Positions 15,860 to 24,181 of a DNA stretch of 62,998 bases are shown in pieces. The position numbers and the translations under genes were made by a program. Numbering within the stretch: position 1 is the stretch's first letter; each line of letters begins with the position of its first letter. The DNA is from Cryptosporangium minutisporangium. Lineage in GTDB: Bacteria; Actinomycetota; Actinomycetes; Mycobacteriales; Cryptosporangiaceae. The notes under the pieces were generated by a model. That model made no database searches. It was given only the letters and a program-made list of their open reading frames with translations, and had not been told where the DNA came from. The DNA is taken from the NCBI RefSeq assembly GCF_039536245.1, contig NZ_BAAAYN010000037.1, forward strand, positions 1 to 62,998, read 5' to 3'.

Positions 15860-16456
15860 GTGGGCCGCAAGCAGCTTTGGGATCGGGCGGAGGTACTGAC
15901 CTCCGCCATGCGACTGTTCCGTCGCCGCGGCTACCACGGGGCCTCGCTGCGGGACGTCGAGGAGGCGACCGGGCTGCACCCCGGCAGCTTGTATCGGACC
16001 TTCGAAAGCAAGGACGGCCTGTTCCGCGCAGCCCTGGACGCTTACAACGACCAGGTGGTGCAGGACCGGGTTCGGATCCATCTCCTGGAGCCGTCGGACC
16101 CGGTGGCGGGCATTCGGTCGTTCTTCACCTCGGCGTTCGAGACTGGCCTCGATCCCGATCCGGGCTGTCTGCTCACCAACACCGCCGTGGAGTCCTACAT
16201 CGTTCCGCAGGCCGTGAGCGGAGTGCACCGAGGGCTGGACGCGATCGAATCCGGCTTCGCCGACGCGCTGACGCGCGCCCGCGCCTTGGACCTGCTGCCG
16301 GCTGATCTGGACGTCGAGGAGTCGGCAGCCCGGCTGCTGGCGCTCTACCAGGGCCTGCTGGTGTTGGTCAGGGCCGGCACGCCTCGCACGAAACTGCACA
16401 CCATCACCGACGGCGCGTTGGCGTCGCTCGGCCCCGCGAAAGAGGCACAGCGATGA
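15860..16456 (+). CDS. TetR family transcriptional regulator
   Basis: 198-aa regulator with N-terminal HTH (LTSAMRLFRRRGYHGASLRD, then VEEATGLHPGSLYRTFESKDGLF) and a TetR_C_16/AefR-like effector domain with a DPDPGCLLTNTAVE motif. The GTG of VGRKQLW is chosen: it has GGAG five bases upstream and lies after the palindromic operator. It heads a coupled operon with a SnoaL-like gene (ATGA overlap) and a TfoX-like gene. Confidence 0.85.
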   Translation: MGRKQLWDRAEVLTSAMRLFRRRGYHGASLRDVEEATGLHPGSLYRTFESKDGLFRAALDAYNDQVVQDRVRIHLLEPSDPVAGIRSFFTSAFETGLDPDPGCLLTNTAVESYIVPQAVSGVHRGLDAIESGFADALTRARALDLLPADLDVEESAARLLALYQGLLVLVRAGTPRTKLHTITDGALASLGPAKEAQR

Positions 16457-16800
16457 ATGACTCACAGCAGCTCTGGACGAACTATGCCGCGTGCTGGTCG
16501 GCCGACCCCGACGAGCGGCTCGCAGCCCTCGGTGCGGTCGCGATCGAAGACGTTGCCTACCGGGACCCGGGCGCGGAGGTCAGCGGGCTGAGCGAACTGG
16601 CCGCCTACATGACCGGATTCGCCGGAGCCTTCCCCGGTCACCGGTTCCGCATAGACGAGGTACTCGACCACCACGACCGGTCGCTCGCACGCTGGACCCA
16701 GCTCGGTGAACTGGGCGAGCCCGCGATGGCGGGCGTGAGCACCGCGCTCCACCGTGACGGCCGGCTCGCCGACATCACCGGGTTCTTCCTCCCTGCGTGA
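16453..16800 (+). CDS. SnoaL/NTF2-like family protein
   Basis: 115-aa cone-shaped alpha+beta barrel protein. It shows an N-terminal WTNYAACWSADPDERLAAL helix, YRDPGAEVSGLSELAAYM, and sheet strands HRFRIDEVLDHHDRSLARW and DGRLADITGFF. The family includes ketosteroid isomerases, polyketide cyclases and many unknowns, and no clear catalytic acid pair can be assigned here. The start overlaps the TetR stop and its stop overlaps the TfoX-like start, so its expression follows the TetR gene. Confidence 0.78.
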   Translation: MNDSQQLWTNYAACWSADPDERLAALGAVAIEDVAYRDPGAEVSGLSELAAYMTGFAGAFPGHRFRIDEVLDHHDRSLARWTQLGELGEPAMAGVSTALHRDGRLADITGFFLPA

Positions 16801-17108
16801 GCGGATCGCGCAGCCTCGCCGAGCATGTTGCCGATCAGTTGGCGTCGCTCGGCGAGGTCACCGTCCACCGCTACTTCGGCGGCTGGGCACTGCGCAGCAA
16901 CGGTCGGCAGTTCGCGATGGTGATGGACACCCTCTACCTCCGCGTCGACGGCGCGGCCCGCCCCTCCTACGAGAAGGCCGGGTCCACGCCGTGCACCTAC
17001 CGTGCCGCAGGCCGCGAGGTGGTGGTGCACAGGTACTACAGCGTCCCAGCGGACGTGATCGACGACCGGGCCGAGCTCTGCGCCCTGGCCCGCGCAGCAC
17101 TCGCCTGA
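16797..17108 (+). CDS. TfoX/Sxy N-terminal domain protein
   Basis: 103-aa single-domain protein with the TfoX_N pattern: LAEHVADQLASLGEVTVHRYFG (the RxMFGG-like turn, here HRYFGGWAL), FAMVMDTLYLRVDG, SYEKAGSTPCTY and a helical end VIDDRAELCALARAAL. In gamma-proteobacteria TfoX drives competence. In actinobacteria the stand-alone N domain has no settled role. The GTG start overlaps the upstream stop (GTGA), making it the third gene of the TetR operon. Confidence 0.8.
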   Translation: MSGSRSLAEHVADQLASLGEVTVHRYFGGWALRSNGRQFAMVMDTLYLRVDGAARPSYEKAGSTPCTYRAAGREVVVHRYYSVPADVIDDRAELCALARAALA

Positions 17109-17431
17109 CCAGCCAGAGCGAGGCATGAGCACCTCGTTCGGCCGGACGCTCACTGCACGCGGCGCGGATTCAATCGGCGGCGGATGGGGCGTTGCACGCC
17201 TGCGGCCCCTGTGCCGGACGCGAATGTGCAACGCCATGCTGCCGGAGGTGCTGGGTACCAGGTGGGACAGCCGAACGGGTCCGGTGGCGTCGCCCGTGAA
17301 CGGGCTGACTGTGCCAGGTGGGTAGGTGACCCGGGCGTCCACGCTCCGGCCGCTCATCCGCCCCGACGCGCACATACTTTCCGGGCGCTCAATATTTGCC
17401 GTGGCGGAAACTAACGGATAGAGTTGCCGAT
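17109..17431. other. 323-bp intergenic stretch with a palindromic repeat
   Basis: No convincing gene: the only frame starting with ATG (66 codons) lacks domain features. Its main content is the inverted repeat at 17188-17235. A short A/T-richer patch near 17385-17405 just before the next gene may hold its promoter. Confidence 0.6.
17188..17235. repeat. 48-bp GGCGTTGCAC palindromic element, copy 1
   Basis: Arms GGCGTTGCAC and GTGCAACGCC enclose exactly 28 bases. The same arms with the same 28-base spacing recur at 56280-56327, and about 17 of the 28 inner bases also match. Here the inner part no longer pairs well, so this copy looks degenerate. Confidence 0.65.
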
Positions 17432-17866
17432 ATGGAAAGCATCGATCGAACCCCCGGCCCCGCCGAGGCCCGCGATGCGCTGGCGAGCATCGAGCACGCG
17501 CAACGGGCCGTGCGGGACACGCCGTGGCCGACCTGGATCTACCCGGTCAACGCCGTCCTGGTGGGCGCCATGGCGTCGACGTTCCTGCTGGCGGAGCACG
17601 GCACACTTGCGCTCCTTGCCGTCGCTTCCACCGTCGTGGGTCTCAATGTTGCGGCTGGCTACCGGATGGGAGCCCCGTGGACCGTCCCCACCAGCCGGAC
17701 CTTCCTCGCTGCGGTCGCCGCATCGTTCCTGTGCGTGCTCGCCGCGATGGTTGTCGCAGATCTCACCGAGCGCGCGTGGCCAGTCGTCGTCCTAGCGATC
17801 GCCGCCACCGTCATCTACCTCGTCGGTGGCGTGGTGCACCGCCGATCGACAGGACGGCCCCGGTGA
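17432..17866 (+). CDS. small membrane protein, function unknown
   Basis: 144-aa protein with four predicted transmembrane helices (IYPVNAVLVGAMASTFLLA, TLALLAVASTVVGLNVAA, TFLAAVAASFLCVLAAMVV and VVVLAIAATVIYLVGGVV) after a 35-residue soluble N-terminus. No named domain is certain. It is followed with a GTGA overlap by a MarR/ArsR-like regulator. This small-membrane-protein plus winged-helix pairing is common in actinobacteria, where the membrane protein is often the regulator's own target. Confidence 0.75.
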   Translation: MESIDRTPGPAEARDALASIEHAQRAVRDTPWPTWIYPVNAVLVGAMASTFLLAEHGTLALLAVASTVVGLNVAAGYRMGAPWTVPTSRTFLAAVAASFLCVLAAMVVADLTERAWPVVVLAIAATVIYLVGGVVHRRSTGRPR

Positions 17867-18183
17867 CCGGGAAGCTCGACCCCGTCATCCACCCGACGCA
17901 TCGCCTGCGCATCTGCGCGATGCTCGCGGCGGGCACCACGCTCGAGTTGTCGATCATCAAGGACAACCTCGACCTGAGCCCTTCGGCCCTGAGCAAGCAG
18001 GTCGCGGCGCTCGTCGACGCCGGGTACGTGAAGCAGGAGCGCCTCGGCACCGACTCCCGCCGCGTGTGGTTGTCGTTGACCCGTCAGGGCCTCAAGGCCT
18101 ACCGAGGTCACGTCGCCGCACTGCAGGAGATCGTCGCCGCGACGGCCGTGCCGCCGGTGCAGGGCTCCGCGGCCCAAGCGTGA
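17863..18183 (+). CDS. winged-helix transcriptional regulator (MarR/ArsR-like)
   Basis: 106-aa DNA-binding protein: DPVIHPTHRLRICAMLAAG, then the HTH LDLSPSALSKQVAALVDAGYV and the wing KQERLGTDSRRVWLSLT. This matches the HTH_27/PadR-MarR-like transcriptional regulators that lack a separate ligand domain. The GTG start overlaps the stop of the membrane-protein gene, so the pair is co-translated. It probably senses through protein interaction or a small ligand at the dimer interface. Confidence 0.83.
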   Translation: MTGKLDPVIHPTHRLRICAMLAAGTTLELSIIKDNLDLSPSALSKQVAALVDAGYVKQERLGTDSRRVWLSLTRQGLKAYRGHVAALQEIVAATAVPPVQGSAAQA

Positions 18184-18194
18184 GACCGAGTCGC

Positions 18195-18464
18195 CTAGTT
18201 GCCGGCCTGCGGCAGGCTCGGCCCGCGTTGCAGCAGCATCGGCGTCGAGATCGACCACTCCTTGACGTCGCCCCATTCGATCCGCACCGCGGGCTGATCG
18301 TCGTCTTGGCACCGGTGATACCTCGGCACCCGACGCCCGAAGTTGACCTCGACCTTGGCTCGGACGTCGTCCTCGCTGCGGCCGAACATCCGGATCGGGT
18401 AGGTCGCCTCGTCGATGGTGAGTCCGAAGCCGTATTCGGCCAGGGTGCGTGAGCCACGAGCCAT
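18195..18464 (-). CDS. hypothetical protein, 89 aa
   Basis: Soluble protein with an N-terminal ARGSRTLAEYGFGLTIDEAT, a charged middle EDDVRAKVEVNFGRRVPRY and a tryptophan-containing end (RIEWGDVKEWSISTPMLL). No signal peptide or membrane helix. The coding is plausible (codon third positions are G/C-rich and the ATG is correctly placed), but no family was recognised. It is convergent with the winged-helix regulator, only 11 bases away. Confidence 0.6.
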   Translation of the reverse strand: MARGSRTLAEYGFGLTIDEATYPIRMFGRSEDDVRAKVEVNFGRRVPRYHRCQDDDQPAVRIEWGDVKEWSISTPMLLQRGPSLPQAGN

Positions 18465-18788
18465 GGACGCAGGATACGTACATGCGTTCGATAAAGTCGA
18501 GACCTCGGGGGGATTTCGACCCCAAGGTGGATCGCAGGCGCGGGCCGGTCGGCCGCGACGCGCTCACGGTCGGGTCGCACTCGCGTCGACTCACCGGCGC
18601 TGCCTTTCGTCGCGAGATAGGACGAAGGTCAGTGTCCGCGGCTTCGCAAGCGCGGCCGGCCGCGCTGAAGCGGTACAGCGGTACAGCGGCACCGAACCGT
18701 CGCCCAGTTGTGAATGCCCGTGAGAGCCTGACCGGCACGGCGCCACCGCGCGCTGGCAACGTCGCCGAGGCAACGGGAGTGCGCGGAC
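18465..18788. other. 324-bp intergenic stretch
   Basis: No gene I can support. It contains a short tandem GCGGTACA repeat near 18670-18690 and a GATAAAG-type A/T patch near 18490 that could belong to the promoter of the minus-strand gene. The promoter and leader of the downstream secreted protein must also lie here, but no clear -10/-35 pair was seen. Confidence 0.5.
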
Positions 18789-19979
18789 ATGTCGGTACTG
18801 AAGACCCTCGGAGCCGGACTGGTCACAGCCCTTGTCGTCGCCGCGGGGGCGGCACCGGCCGCGGCGGCACCTACGGCAACGCCAGCGGCGCCATCGAAGC
18901 CGGCGCCTCCCCGAATCACCCTCACCGACCTCGGCAAGGTCGGCGGCCACGAAGCCAGGGGCATCGACGTCAACAGCCGTGGCGACGTGATCGGTATGAA
19001 CACCATCGACTACGACCCGGTGATGGTGCAGCAGGCGTTCCGGATCCGGGGCGGCCGCACCGAGCTGATCGGCGGGGCGGAAGAGTACGTGCTGCCGGTC
19101 GACCTGAACGCCCGCGGCCAGGCGGTCCTGACCTCGACGACGCGCGGCGGCAGCGGCTCGGAAGCGCAGTTCTGGGCCGTGGACGGGTCCCGTGCCCGAA
19201 TCAACCCGGCGGGTACCTCGGCCGGCAACAGCGCAGCCCTCAACGACAGCGGCACGGTGGCGTTCACCTACTCGGCGCCGGGCGGCGAGTCGGACACCGT
19301 CGCCCTGTGGCGCGGCGGCCGGATTCTGCGCTCCCACCAATTCCCCGGTAGCCGCCTGCTCGGGCTGGAACTGACCAACGCCGGCCTGGTCACCGGCTAT
19401 GTGCTGACCGGTCCGCGTTGGCAGGTCTTCCAGTGGGATGGCGGCCCGGTGCGGTATGTCGGGGACGGGGACAGCTACCGCTTCCGGGACGTGGGCCGAA
19501 ACGGCGAGCTGGTCGGTTCCGACGCGGCGTCCCGGCCGCAGCTCACCGTCGGGAGCCGGGTGCGCCGGCTGCCGCTGCCGACCGGCCTCAGCACCGGCGA
19601 GGCCAGGGACATCGACAACTACGGCCGGATCGTCGGCTGGGGCGACGCCGCCGACGGGACGCGGCGGGCGCTGCTGTGGTCCGGCGGGCAGGTCCGTGAA
19701 CTCGGAACGCTCGGCGGCCGGGACGCCAGGGCCTGGTTCATCTCCGACAGCGGTCTGATCTTCGGCGACAGCGAAGACGCGGCCGGGATCCGGCGGCCGG
19801 TGGTCTGGTGGCGTGGCGCGATCACCGCACTGCCGTTACCGGCCGACACGCATCCGGAGCTGCCGCTCGCGGGGCTGACCGCGACCGCTGACATCGCAGG
19901 CGGAAGTCGGCTGCTCGCCGATCGGTCATTCAACGCCGGCACCACGCCGGTCGTGTGGACCGTGATGGGACGACGCTGA
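18789..19979 (+). CDS. secreted HAF-repeat protein
   Basis: 396-aa exported protein. A signal peptide (MSVLKTLGAGLVTALVVAAG, cleavage after APAAAA) is followed by a Pro/Ala linker. The body is made of HAF-type repeats of about 50 residues, each with a pattern like LG..GG.EARGIDVNSRGDVIG or VRELGTLGGRDARAWFISDSG and GRIVGWGDAADGTRRALLW. Such repeats are expected to form a beta-propeller-like extracellular domain. There are no catalytic residues and no anchor. The function is unknown. It is convergent with the epoxide-hydrolase-like gene. Confidence 0.82.
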   Translation: MSVLKTLGAGLVTALVVAAGAAPAAAAPTATPAAPSKPAPPRITLTDLGKVGGHEARGIDVNSRGDVIGMNTIDYDPVMVQQAFRIRGGRTELIGGAEEYVLPVDLNARGQAVLTSTTRGGSGSEAQFWAVDGSRARINPAGTSAGNSAALNDSGTVAFTYSAPGGESDTVALWRGGRILRSHQFPGSRLLGLELTNAGLVTGYVLTGPRWQVFQWDGGPVRYVGDGDSYRFRDVGRNGELVGSDAASRPQLTVGSRVRRLPLPTGLSTGEARDIDNYGRIVGWGDAADGTRRALLWSGGQVRELGTLGGRDARAWFISDSGLIFGDSEDAAGIRRPVVWWRGAITALPLPADTHPELPLAGLTATADIAGGSRLLADRSFNAGTTPVVWTVMGRR

Positions 19980-20047
19980 GCGGATCAAGCGGGCTGGCAG
20001 CGAGAAGGCCGCGCGGCTGCTGCCGGCGGCCTCCTGACTGATGGTCC

Positions 20048-21163
20048 TTACTGGGTGCGGAAGAACGTCCGCACGTCGTCGCTGAACAGCTCGGGCTGCT
20101 CGGCCGGGAGGAAGTTGCCGCCGGCCGGCAGCTCGGTCCAGTGGGTGACCGTCGCCTCCCGCTCGGCGAACCGCCGGATAGTGATGTCGGTGACGCCCAG
20201 GGCGACGCCGAGCGGCACCTCCGACTTCGGCTTCGGCGCCCAGGCGGTCGGGTCGTGCGCGGCTTCCCAGTACAGATTCGCCGAAGAGCCGGCCGTCCCG
20301 GTGAACCAGTACAGGCTCACATTGGTGAGCAGCAGATCGCGGTCCACGGCGTCCTCGGGCAGCTCGGCCGACGGGTCGGTCCACTCCTGGAACTTCTCCA
20401 CTATCCAGGCGAGCTGTCCCACGGGCGAGTCGTGCAGCCCGAACGCCAAGGTCTGCGGCCGGGTCGACTGGATGACGTTGAATCCCATCTTGTCGTCGCG
20501 GAATTCCTGCAGGCGACGCAGCCGGTCCTGCTCGGCGTCGGTGAGCCCGGCGAAGTCGCCGGGGTCGTCGGAGGGGAAGGTGATGTGCCCGTTGACGTGC
20601 ACCCCGATCACCTTCTCGGGGGTCTGCCGGCCCATCTCGACAGCCGTCGCGCCGCCGCCGCCGGTGCCCTGCACGCCGTACCGCTCGTAGCCCAGACGGG
20701 CCATGATCTCGTGAAAAGCCGCGGCGGTCTTCGGCGTGTTCCAGCCCGGCCCGGTCAGCGGCCCGGAGTAGCCGATGCCCGGGTTGCTCATCAGCACGAG
20801 GTGGAAGTCGGCCCGAAGCGCCTCGACGACCGGTAAGTAGAGGACGAACGACGCCGGCCAGTCGTGGGTGATCAGCAGCGGAGTGGCGTCCGGATTGGTG
20901 GATCGGACGTGCGCGAAGTGCAGCGTCTGCCCGTCGACCTCCGTGAGGAACTGGGGCAGCTCGTTGAGCTTCGCTTCGGCGGCGCGCCAGTCGAACTCGT
21001 TCGCCCAGTAGGCGGCCAGCCCGCGCAGGTACTCGACCGGAACGCCGCGCCGCCAGCCCTGACCGGGGATCTCCGGGGTCCAGCGGGCGCGGTTGAGGCG
21101 GTCGCGCAGGTCAGCCAGGTCGGTGTCGGAGACGTCGATGCGGAAGGGGCGGATCTCGGTCAC
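20048..21163 (-). CDS. epoxide hydrolase-fold protein lacking catalytic residues
   Basis: 371-aa member of the microsomal-type epoxide hydrolase family. It has the N-terminal EHN domain (IRPFRIDVSDTDLADLRDRL, RARWTPEIPGQGW) and the alpha/beta core. The usual HGWP is HDWP (residues 100-103). The nucleophile elbow QGGDWG reads QGTGGG, so Asp becomes Gly168. The catalytic GGHF near the C-terminus is GGNF (His to Asn). The fold and length are otherwise intact, so this looks like a maintained pseudoenzyme rather than a decayed gene. The GTG start has AGGGAGC upstream. Two palindromic operators precede it. Confidence 0.85.
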   Translation of the reverse strand: MTEIRPFRIDVSDTDLADLRDRLNRARWTPEIPGQGWRRGVPVEYLRGLAAYWANEFDWRAAEAKLNELPQFLTEVDGQTLHFAHVRSTNPDATPLLITHDWPASFVLYLPVVEALRADFHLVLMSNPGIGYSGPLTGPGWNTPKTAAAFHEIMARLGYERYGVQGTGGGGATAVEMGRQTPEKVIGVHVNGHITFPSDDPGDFAGLTDAEQDRLRRLQEFRDDKMGFNVIQSTRPQTLAFGLHDSPVGQLAWIVEKFQEWTDPSAELPEDAVDRDLLLTNVSLYWFTGTAGSSANLYWEAAHDPTAWAPKPKSEVPLGVALGVTDITIRRFAEREATVTHWTELPAGGNFLPAEQPELFSDDVRTFFRTQ

Positions 21164-21187
21164 TGCGAGCTCCCTGCGAATTGGAAC

Positions 21188-21247
21188 GGAACGCTTTGTT
21201 CCCTCCAACCCTAACACGTCATCGCCTGGAACGGAACAAAGCATTCC
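21188..21247. promoter_or_regulatory. two GGAAC-type operators in inverted copies
   Basis: GGAAC-GCTTT-GTTCC (21188-21202) and GGAACAAAGCATTCC (21233-21247) are near reverse complements of each other, 14 of 15 positions agreeing. Each is preceded by the same six bases, so the 11-mer TGGAACGGAAC occurs twice, 45 bases apart. They sit before the epoxide-hydrolase-like gene. No regulator gene is adjacent. Confidence 0.62.
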
Positions 21248-21271
21248 GCTTTCTGTGGCGGCTCCATTGGT

Positions 21272-21700
21272 TCACGCGGCCTCGCCGACGTCAGCTGGAT
21301 TCGGCGACATCGCCGCCACGAGCGCGACGAGCAGTGCGATGCCCGAGCCGAGGACCACCATGAGCGTCGACGGTGACGTCGCGTCGACCACCGCGCCGCC
21401 GAAGACCGCGCCGAGGCTGGCCTGGAACGACGCCGTGAACAGGACGGACGCGGCTCGCTAGCGCCCGCGGCGGCGAACCATGACTGCGAGCAGATCGGCA
21501 CGGCGCCGTAGGCGACACCCCACGGAGAGCAGCACCCAACGCGCCGATCGGTGCGGTGCCGAACGTGGGGAGCAGCGCAGTGGCGTAGGCGATCGCGGCG
21601 GCACGGCGATCAGGGTGGCCCGCAGCGGCCAGCCGCGCTTCGACGACTTGCGGACGGCAGGACGCGAAGCGTCGGTCGAAGACGCGGTGGAGGACGACAT
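21272..21700 (-). pseudogene. MFS transporter, internally deleted and frameshifted
   Basis: Pieces of one transporter appear in several minus-strand frames. An N-terminus MSSSTASSTDASRPAVRKSS runs into KRGWPLRATLIAV. Then come AIAYATALLPTFGTAPIGAL, GVAYGAVPICSQSWFAAAG and a C-terminus ASVLFTASFQASLGAVFGG continuing to GIALLVALVAAM and a stop. Helices 1 to about 8 are missing, and at least three frame changes separate the surviving parts. The last segment resembles the end of NepI/purine-efflux-type MFS proteins. It is non-functional. Confidence 0.75.
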
Positions 21701-21825
21701 TCGCCAAGCCAACGTCGATCGACGAGTGATTGCTGGCGGTCTTCGGCCGCGACCGTCGGTGCGCGAACTGCCTCGGAGTGGCTTCGTTTACATCCCGTTC
21801 GCAGCGCGATTCCTAGCGTGCCCCC

Positions 21826-23496
21826 ATGCGCACGCTCCTCGTGGCAGTACTCCTGATCGCAACGCTGACCGCCTGTACCGACGACACCGACCCCGAGCCC
21901 ACGCCGCGCGCCAGCACCGGGCAATGCGACGCCGGACTCCACGAAGCGTTCAGCGCCTGGACACGAGCCGGCTTCAGCGGGACGGTGGCCATCTCGACCA
22001 GGGGTCGATTCGACTGCCTCGCCGGCTTCGGTACGGCGAACGACAGCGCCGGGACCCCCAACACTCCTGACACGGTGTTCAGCATCGGCTCGGTCACCAA
22101 GTCGCTCACCGCCGCGACGATCTTCCACCTCGTCGACGCCGGGAAACTGTCGCTCGACGACCGGGTCGGCCGGCTACTGCCCGAGTTGACCGGGCCGGTG
22201 GCCGACGTGACGGTCAAGCAACTGCTCCTGCACACCAGCGGCCTGAATGGATCGCACAGCGAAGACCACCAACCGCTCTCCCGCGACGCGGCCATCACCG
22301 CGATCAGCCGGCTGGAACTCGCGTTCCCCCCCGGCACCGACTATCTGTACTCGAACGCCGGGTACACGCTGCTCGCACTTCTCATCGAGAAGGTGTCGGG
22401 TTCGAGTTACCGGGACTACACCGCGAGGAACATCCTGACGCTGCCGGGCGGGAAGGTGGCAGGTGGCTTCTGGGACGGCGAGCCGGCGGCGCCAGGGCCC
22501 CGAGCCGTCGGCTACTCCGAGAAGGGCGCTCCCGGTCACGCCGGCAAGTTCGCCGGGCCGCACTGGGCGGTGGACGGCAACGGCGGGCTCGCCATGACGG
22601 CCCGCGACCTGGCCGCCTGGACCCACGCACTGTTCACCGGTCGGCTGCTGTCGTCCGAGTCGGTCCGGGCGATCAGCACCCCAGTGCAGGACCTCGGTGA
22701 TGGCCAGGCGGAGACCCCCGGCTGGGGGGCCATCGACGCGTCGGTCTACGGCAAGCCGTTCCTCACGGCGTCCGGCGGCGGGGGCGACGTCGGCCACAAC
22801 GCGGTCGTCGTGTGGCTACCGGAGCGACAGCAGGCGATCGTCGTGATGTCCAACAAGTCGCGGCTGCCGGCCGGGAAGCTCGTGGAGGCGCTGGCGCCGG
22901 CGCTGGTCGCCGGGCATCGGCTGCCGACGCCCGGCGCCCCGCCCGCCGACGCCGACACGGCAGCTAGGGTCGGGACCTACCGCCTGCCCACCGGAGGTTC
23001 ACTCGACGTGAGTGCGAGCGGCAACCGCCTGGTGATGGCGGCGCGCGGGGTCGACGCCGTCGTCGCGGCCCTGCCACCACGCGGACTCTCCGCCGAGGAC
23101 ATCCGCGACCACGAGCGCCGGGTGCTGGCGGTACTGCGAGGCGAGTCGTCCGACGGGCGCAAGGAGCGCACGTTGTTCGAGTCCACCTACGGGCCGATCA
23201 CCGACCTCGCACTGGCCGGCACGGTGTTCCACGACAACGACATCCGCACCTACGTGACGATCAGTACCCGATCGCGATCAGTTCTCGGTTGGTTCTCCGT
23301 CGACAAGGAGGGCGGCATCGCCGCGGTCGAGGTTCCGACCGAATCGCCGTCACTGGCACTCGTCCCGTCCGGGGCGGGCCGCTACCGGCCGGACGACCCG
23401 ACCGGCACGGGGCCCGAGGTGACCGTCGAGTTCGCCGACGACCGGATGACCGTCACCACCCCGCGCGGCACCACGGTCGCGCGGCGGACCGGCTGA
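21826..23496 (+). CDS. beta-lactamase-fold serine hydrolase lipoprotein
   Basis: 556-aa exported protein with a lipobox (LIATLTAC). The class C beta-lactamase/DD-peptidase domain has SVTKS (the Ser-x-x-Lys pair), YSNAG (Tyr-x-Asn) and GGGGDVGHN as the third motif. PEFLTGPV-type signatures (LLPELTGPVADVTVKQLLLHTSGL) support the EstB/penicillin-binding group. About 170 residues of beta-rich C-terminal domain follow. It probably acts on cell-wall peptides or esters outside the membrane. Four bases downstream begins an OmpR two-component pair, so it may be that system's co-transcribed output. Confidence 0.85.
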   Translation: MRTLLVAVLLIATLTACTDDTDPEPTPRASTGQCDAGLHEAFSAWTRAGFSGTVAISTRGRFDCLAGFGTANDSAGTPNTPDTVFSIGSVTKSLTAATIFHLVDAGKLSLDDRVGRLLPELTGPVADVTVKQLLLHTSGLNGSHSEDHQPLSRDAAITAISRLELAFPPGTDYLYSNAGYTLLALLIEKVSGSSYRDYTARNILTLPGGKVAGGFWDGEPAAPGPRAVGYSEKGAPGHAGKFAGPHWAVDGNGGLAMTARDLAAWTHALFTGRLLSSESVRAISTPVQDLGDGQAETPGWGAIDASVYGKPFLTASGGGGDVGHNAVVVWLPERQQAIVVMSNKSRLPAGKLVEALAPALVAGHRLPTPGAPPADADTAARVGTYRLPTGGSLDVSASGNRLVMAARGVDAVVAALPPRGLSAEDIRDHERRVLAVLRGESSDGRKERTLFESTYGPITDLALAGTVFHDNDIRTYVTISTRSRSVLGWFSVDKEGGIAAVEVPTESPSLALVPSGAGRYRPDDPTGTGPEVTVEFADDRMTVTTPRGTTVARRTG

Positions 23497-23500
23497 CAGC

Positions 23501-24181
23501 ATGCGCATTCTGTTCGTCGAGGACGATCCGGACCTCGCTGAGATCACCGCGCTCGGCCTGCGCAACGAGTCGTACGCGGTCGACGTGGCCGGCACCTACG
23601 CCGACGCCGAGGAGTTGCTCCGGGCGACGCCGTACGACGTCGCCTGCTTCGACCTGGGGCTGCCCGACGGCAACGGACTCGACCTGGTCCGCCGGGTTTC
23701 GCACGACCCGGACCTGCACCGGCCGCGGCGCACGCTGGTGCTCACCGCTCGGGACGCGGTGGCCGACCGGGTCGCCGGTCTCGACGCCGGCGCCGACGAC
23801 TACCTGGTCAAGCCGTTCCACTTCGCCGAGTTGGTGGCCCGGTTGCGGGCGCTGGGCCGCCGAGGGAACGAGCAGGGGGCGACGCTGCGGGTCGGCGAGC
23901 TCACCGTCGATCTCGCGACCCACCAGGCGTGGCGAGCGGGTCGCGGCCTCGACCTGACCGCCCGCGAGTTCTCCCTGCTCCGCTACTTCATGCACCATCC
24001 CGGCGTGGTGCTCTCCGCCGAAGACCTGCTGGAGCACGTATGGGACGCCCACGCCAACCCGTTCACCGCCTCGGTCCGGGTGATCCTCAGCCGGTTACGC
24101 CGCAAGCTCGGCGATCCGCCGCTCATCGTCACCGTCACCGGGGTGGGCTACCAGTTGAGGGCCGAGCATGAGCCCCGGTGA
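23501..24181 (+). CDS. OmpR/PhoB-family response regulator
   Basis: 226-aa regulator. The receiver domain carries EDDPD, the phosphoacceptor in VACFDLGLPDGNG, TLVLTARD and DDYLVKPFHF. The C-terminal winged helix reads DLTAREFSLLRYFMHHPGVV, then VRVILSRLRRKLGD and the VTGVGYQL hairpin. It overlaps the following histidine kinase by 14 bases and follows the serine-hydrolase gene by only 4, indicating one operon. Its targets are probably cell-envelope genes, including that hydrolase. Confidence 0.93.
   Translation: MRILFVEDDPDLAEITALGLRNESYAVDVAGTYADAEELLRATPYDVACFDLGLPDGNGLDLVRRVSHDPDLHRPRRTLVLTARDAVADRVAGLDAGADDYLVKPFHFAELVARLRALGRRGNEQGATLRVGELTVDLATHQAWRAGRGLDLTAREFSLLRYFMHHPGVVLSAEDLLEHVWDAHANPFTASVRVILSRLRRKLGDPPLIVTVTGVGYQLRAEHEPR

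Noticed and set aside
17125-17325. 66-codon ORF in the intergenic stretch after the TfoX-like gene
   Set aside because: It overlaps the palindromic repeat and has no ribosome-binding site or domain resemblance.
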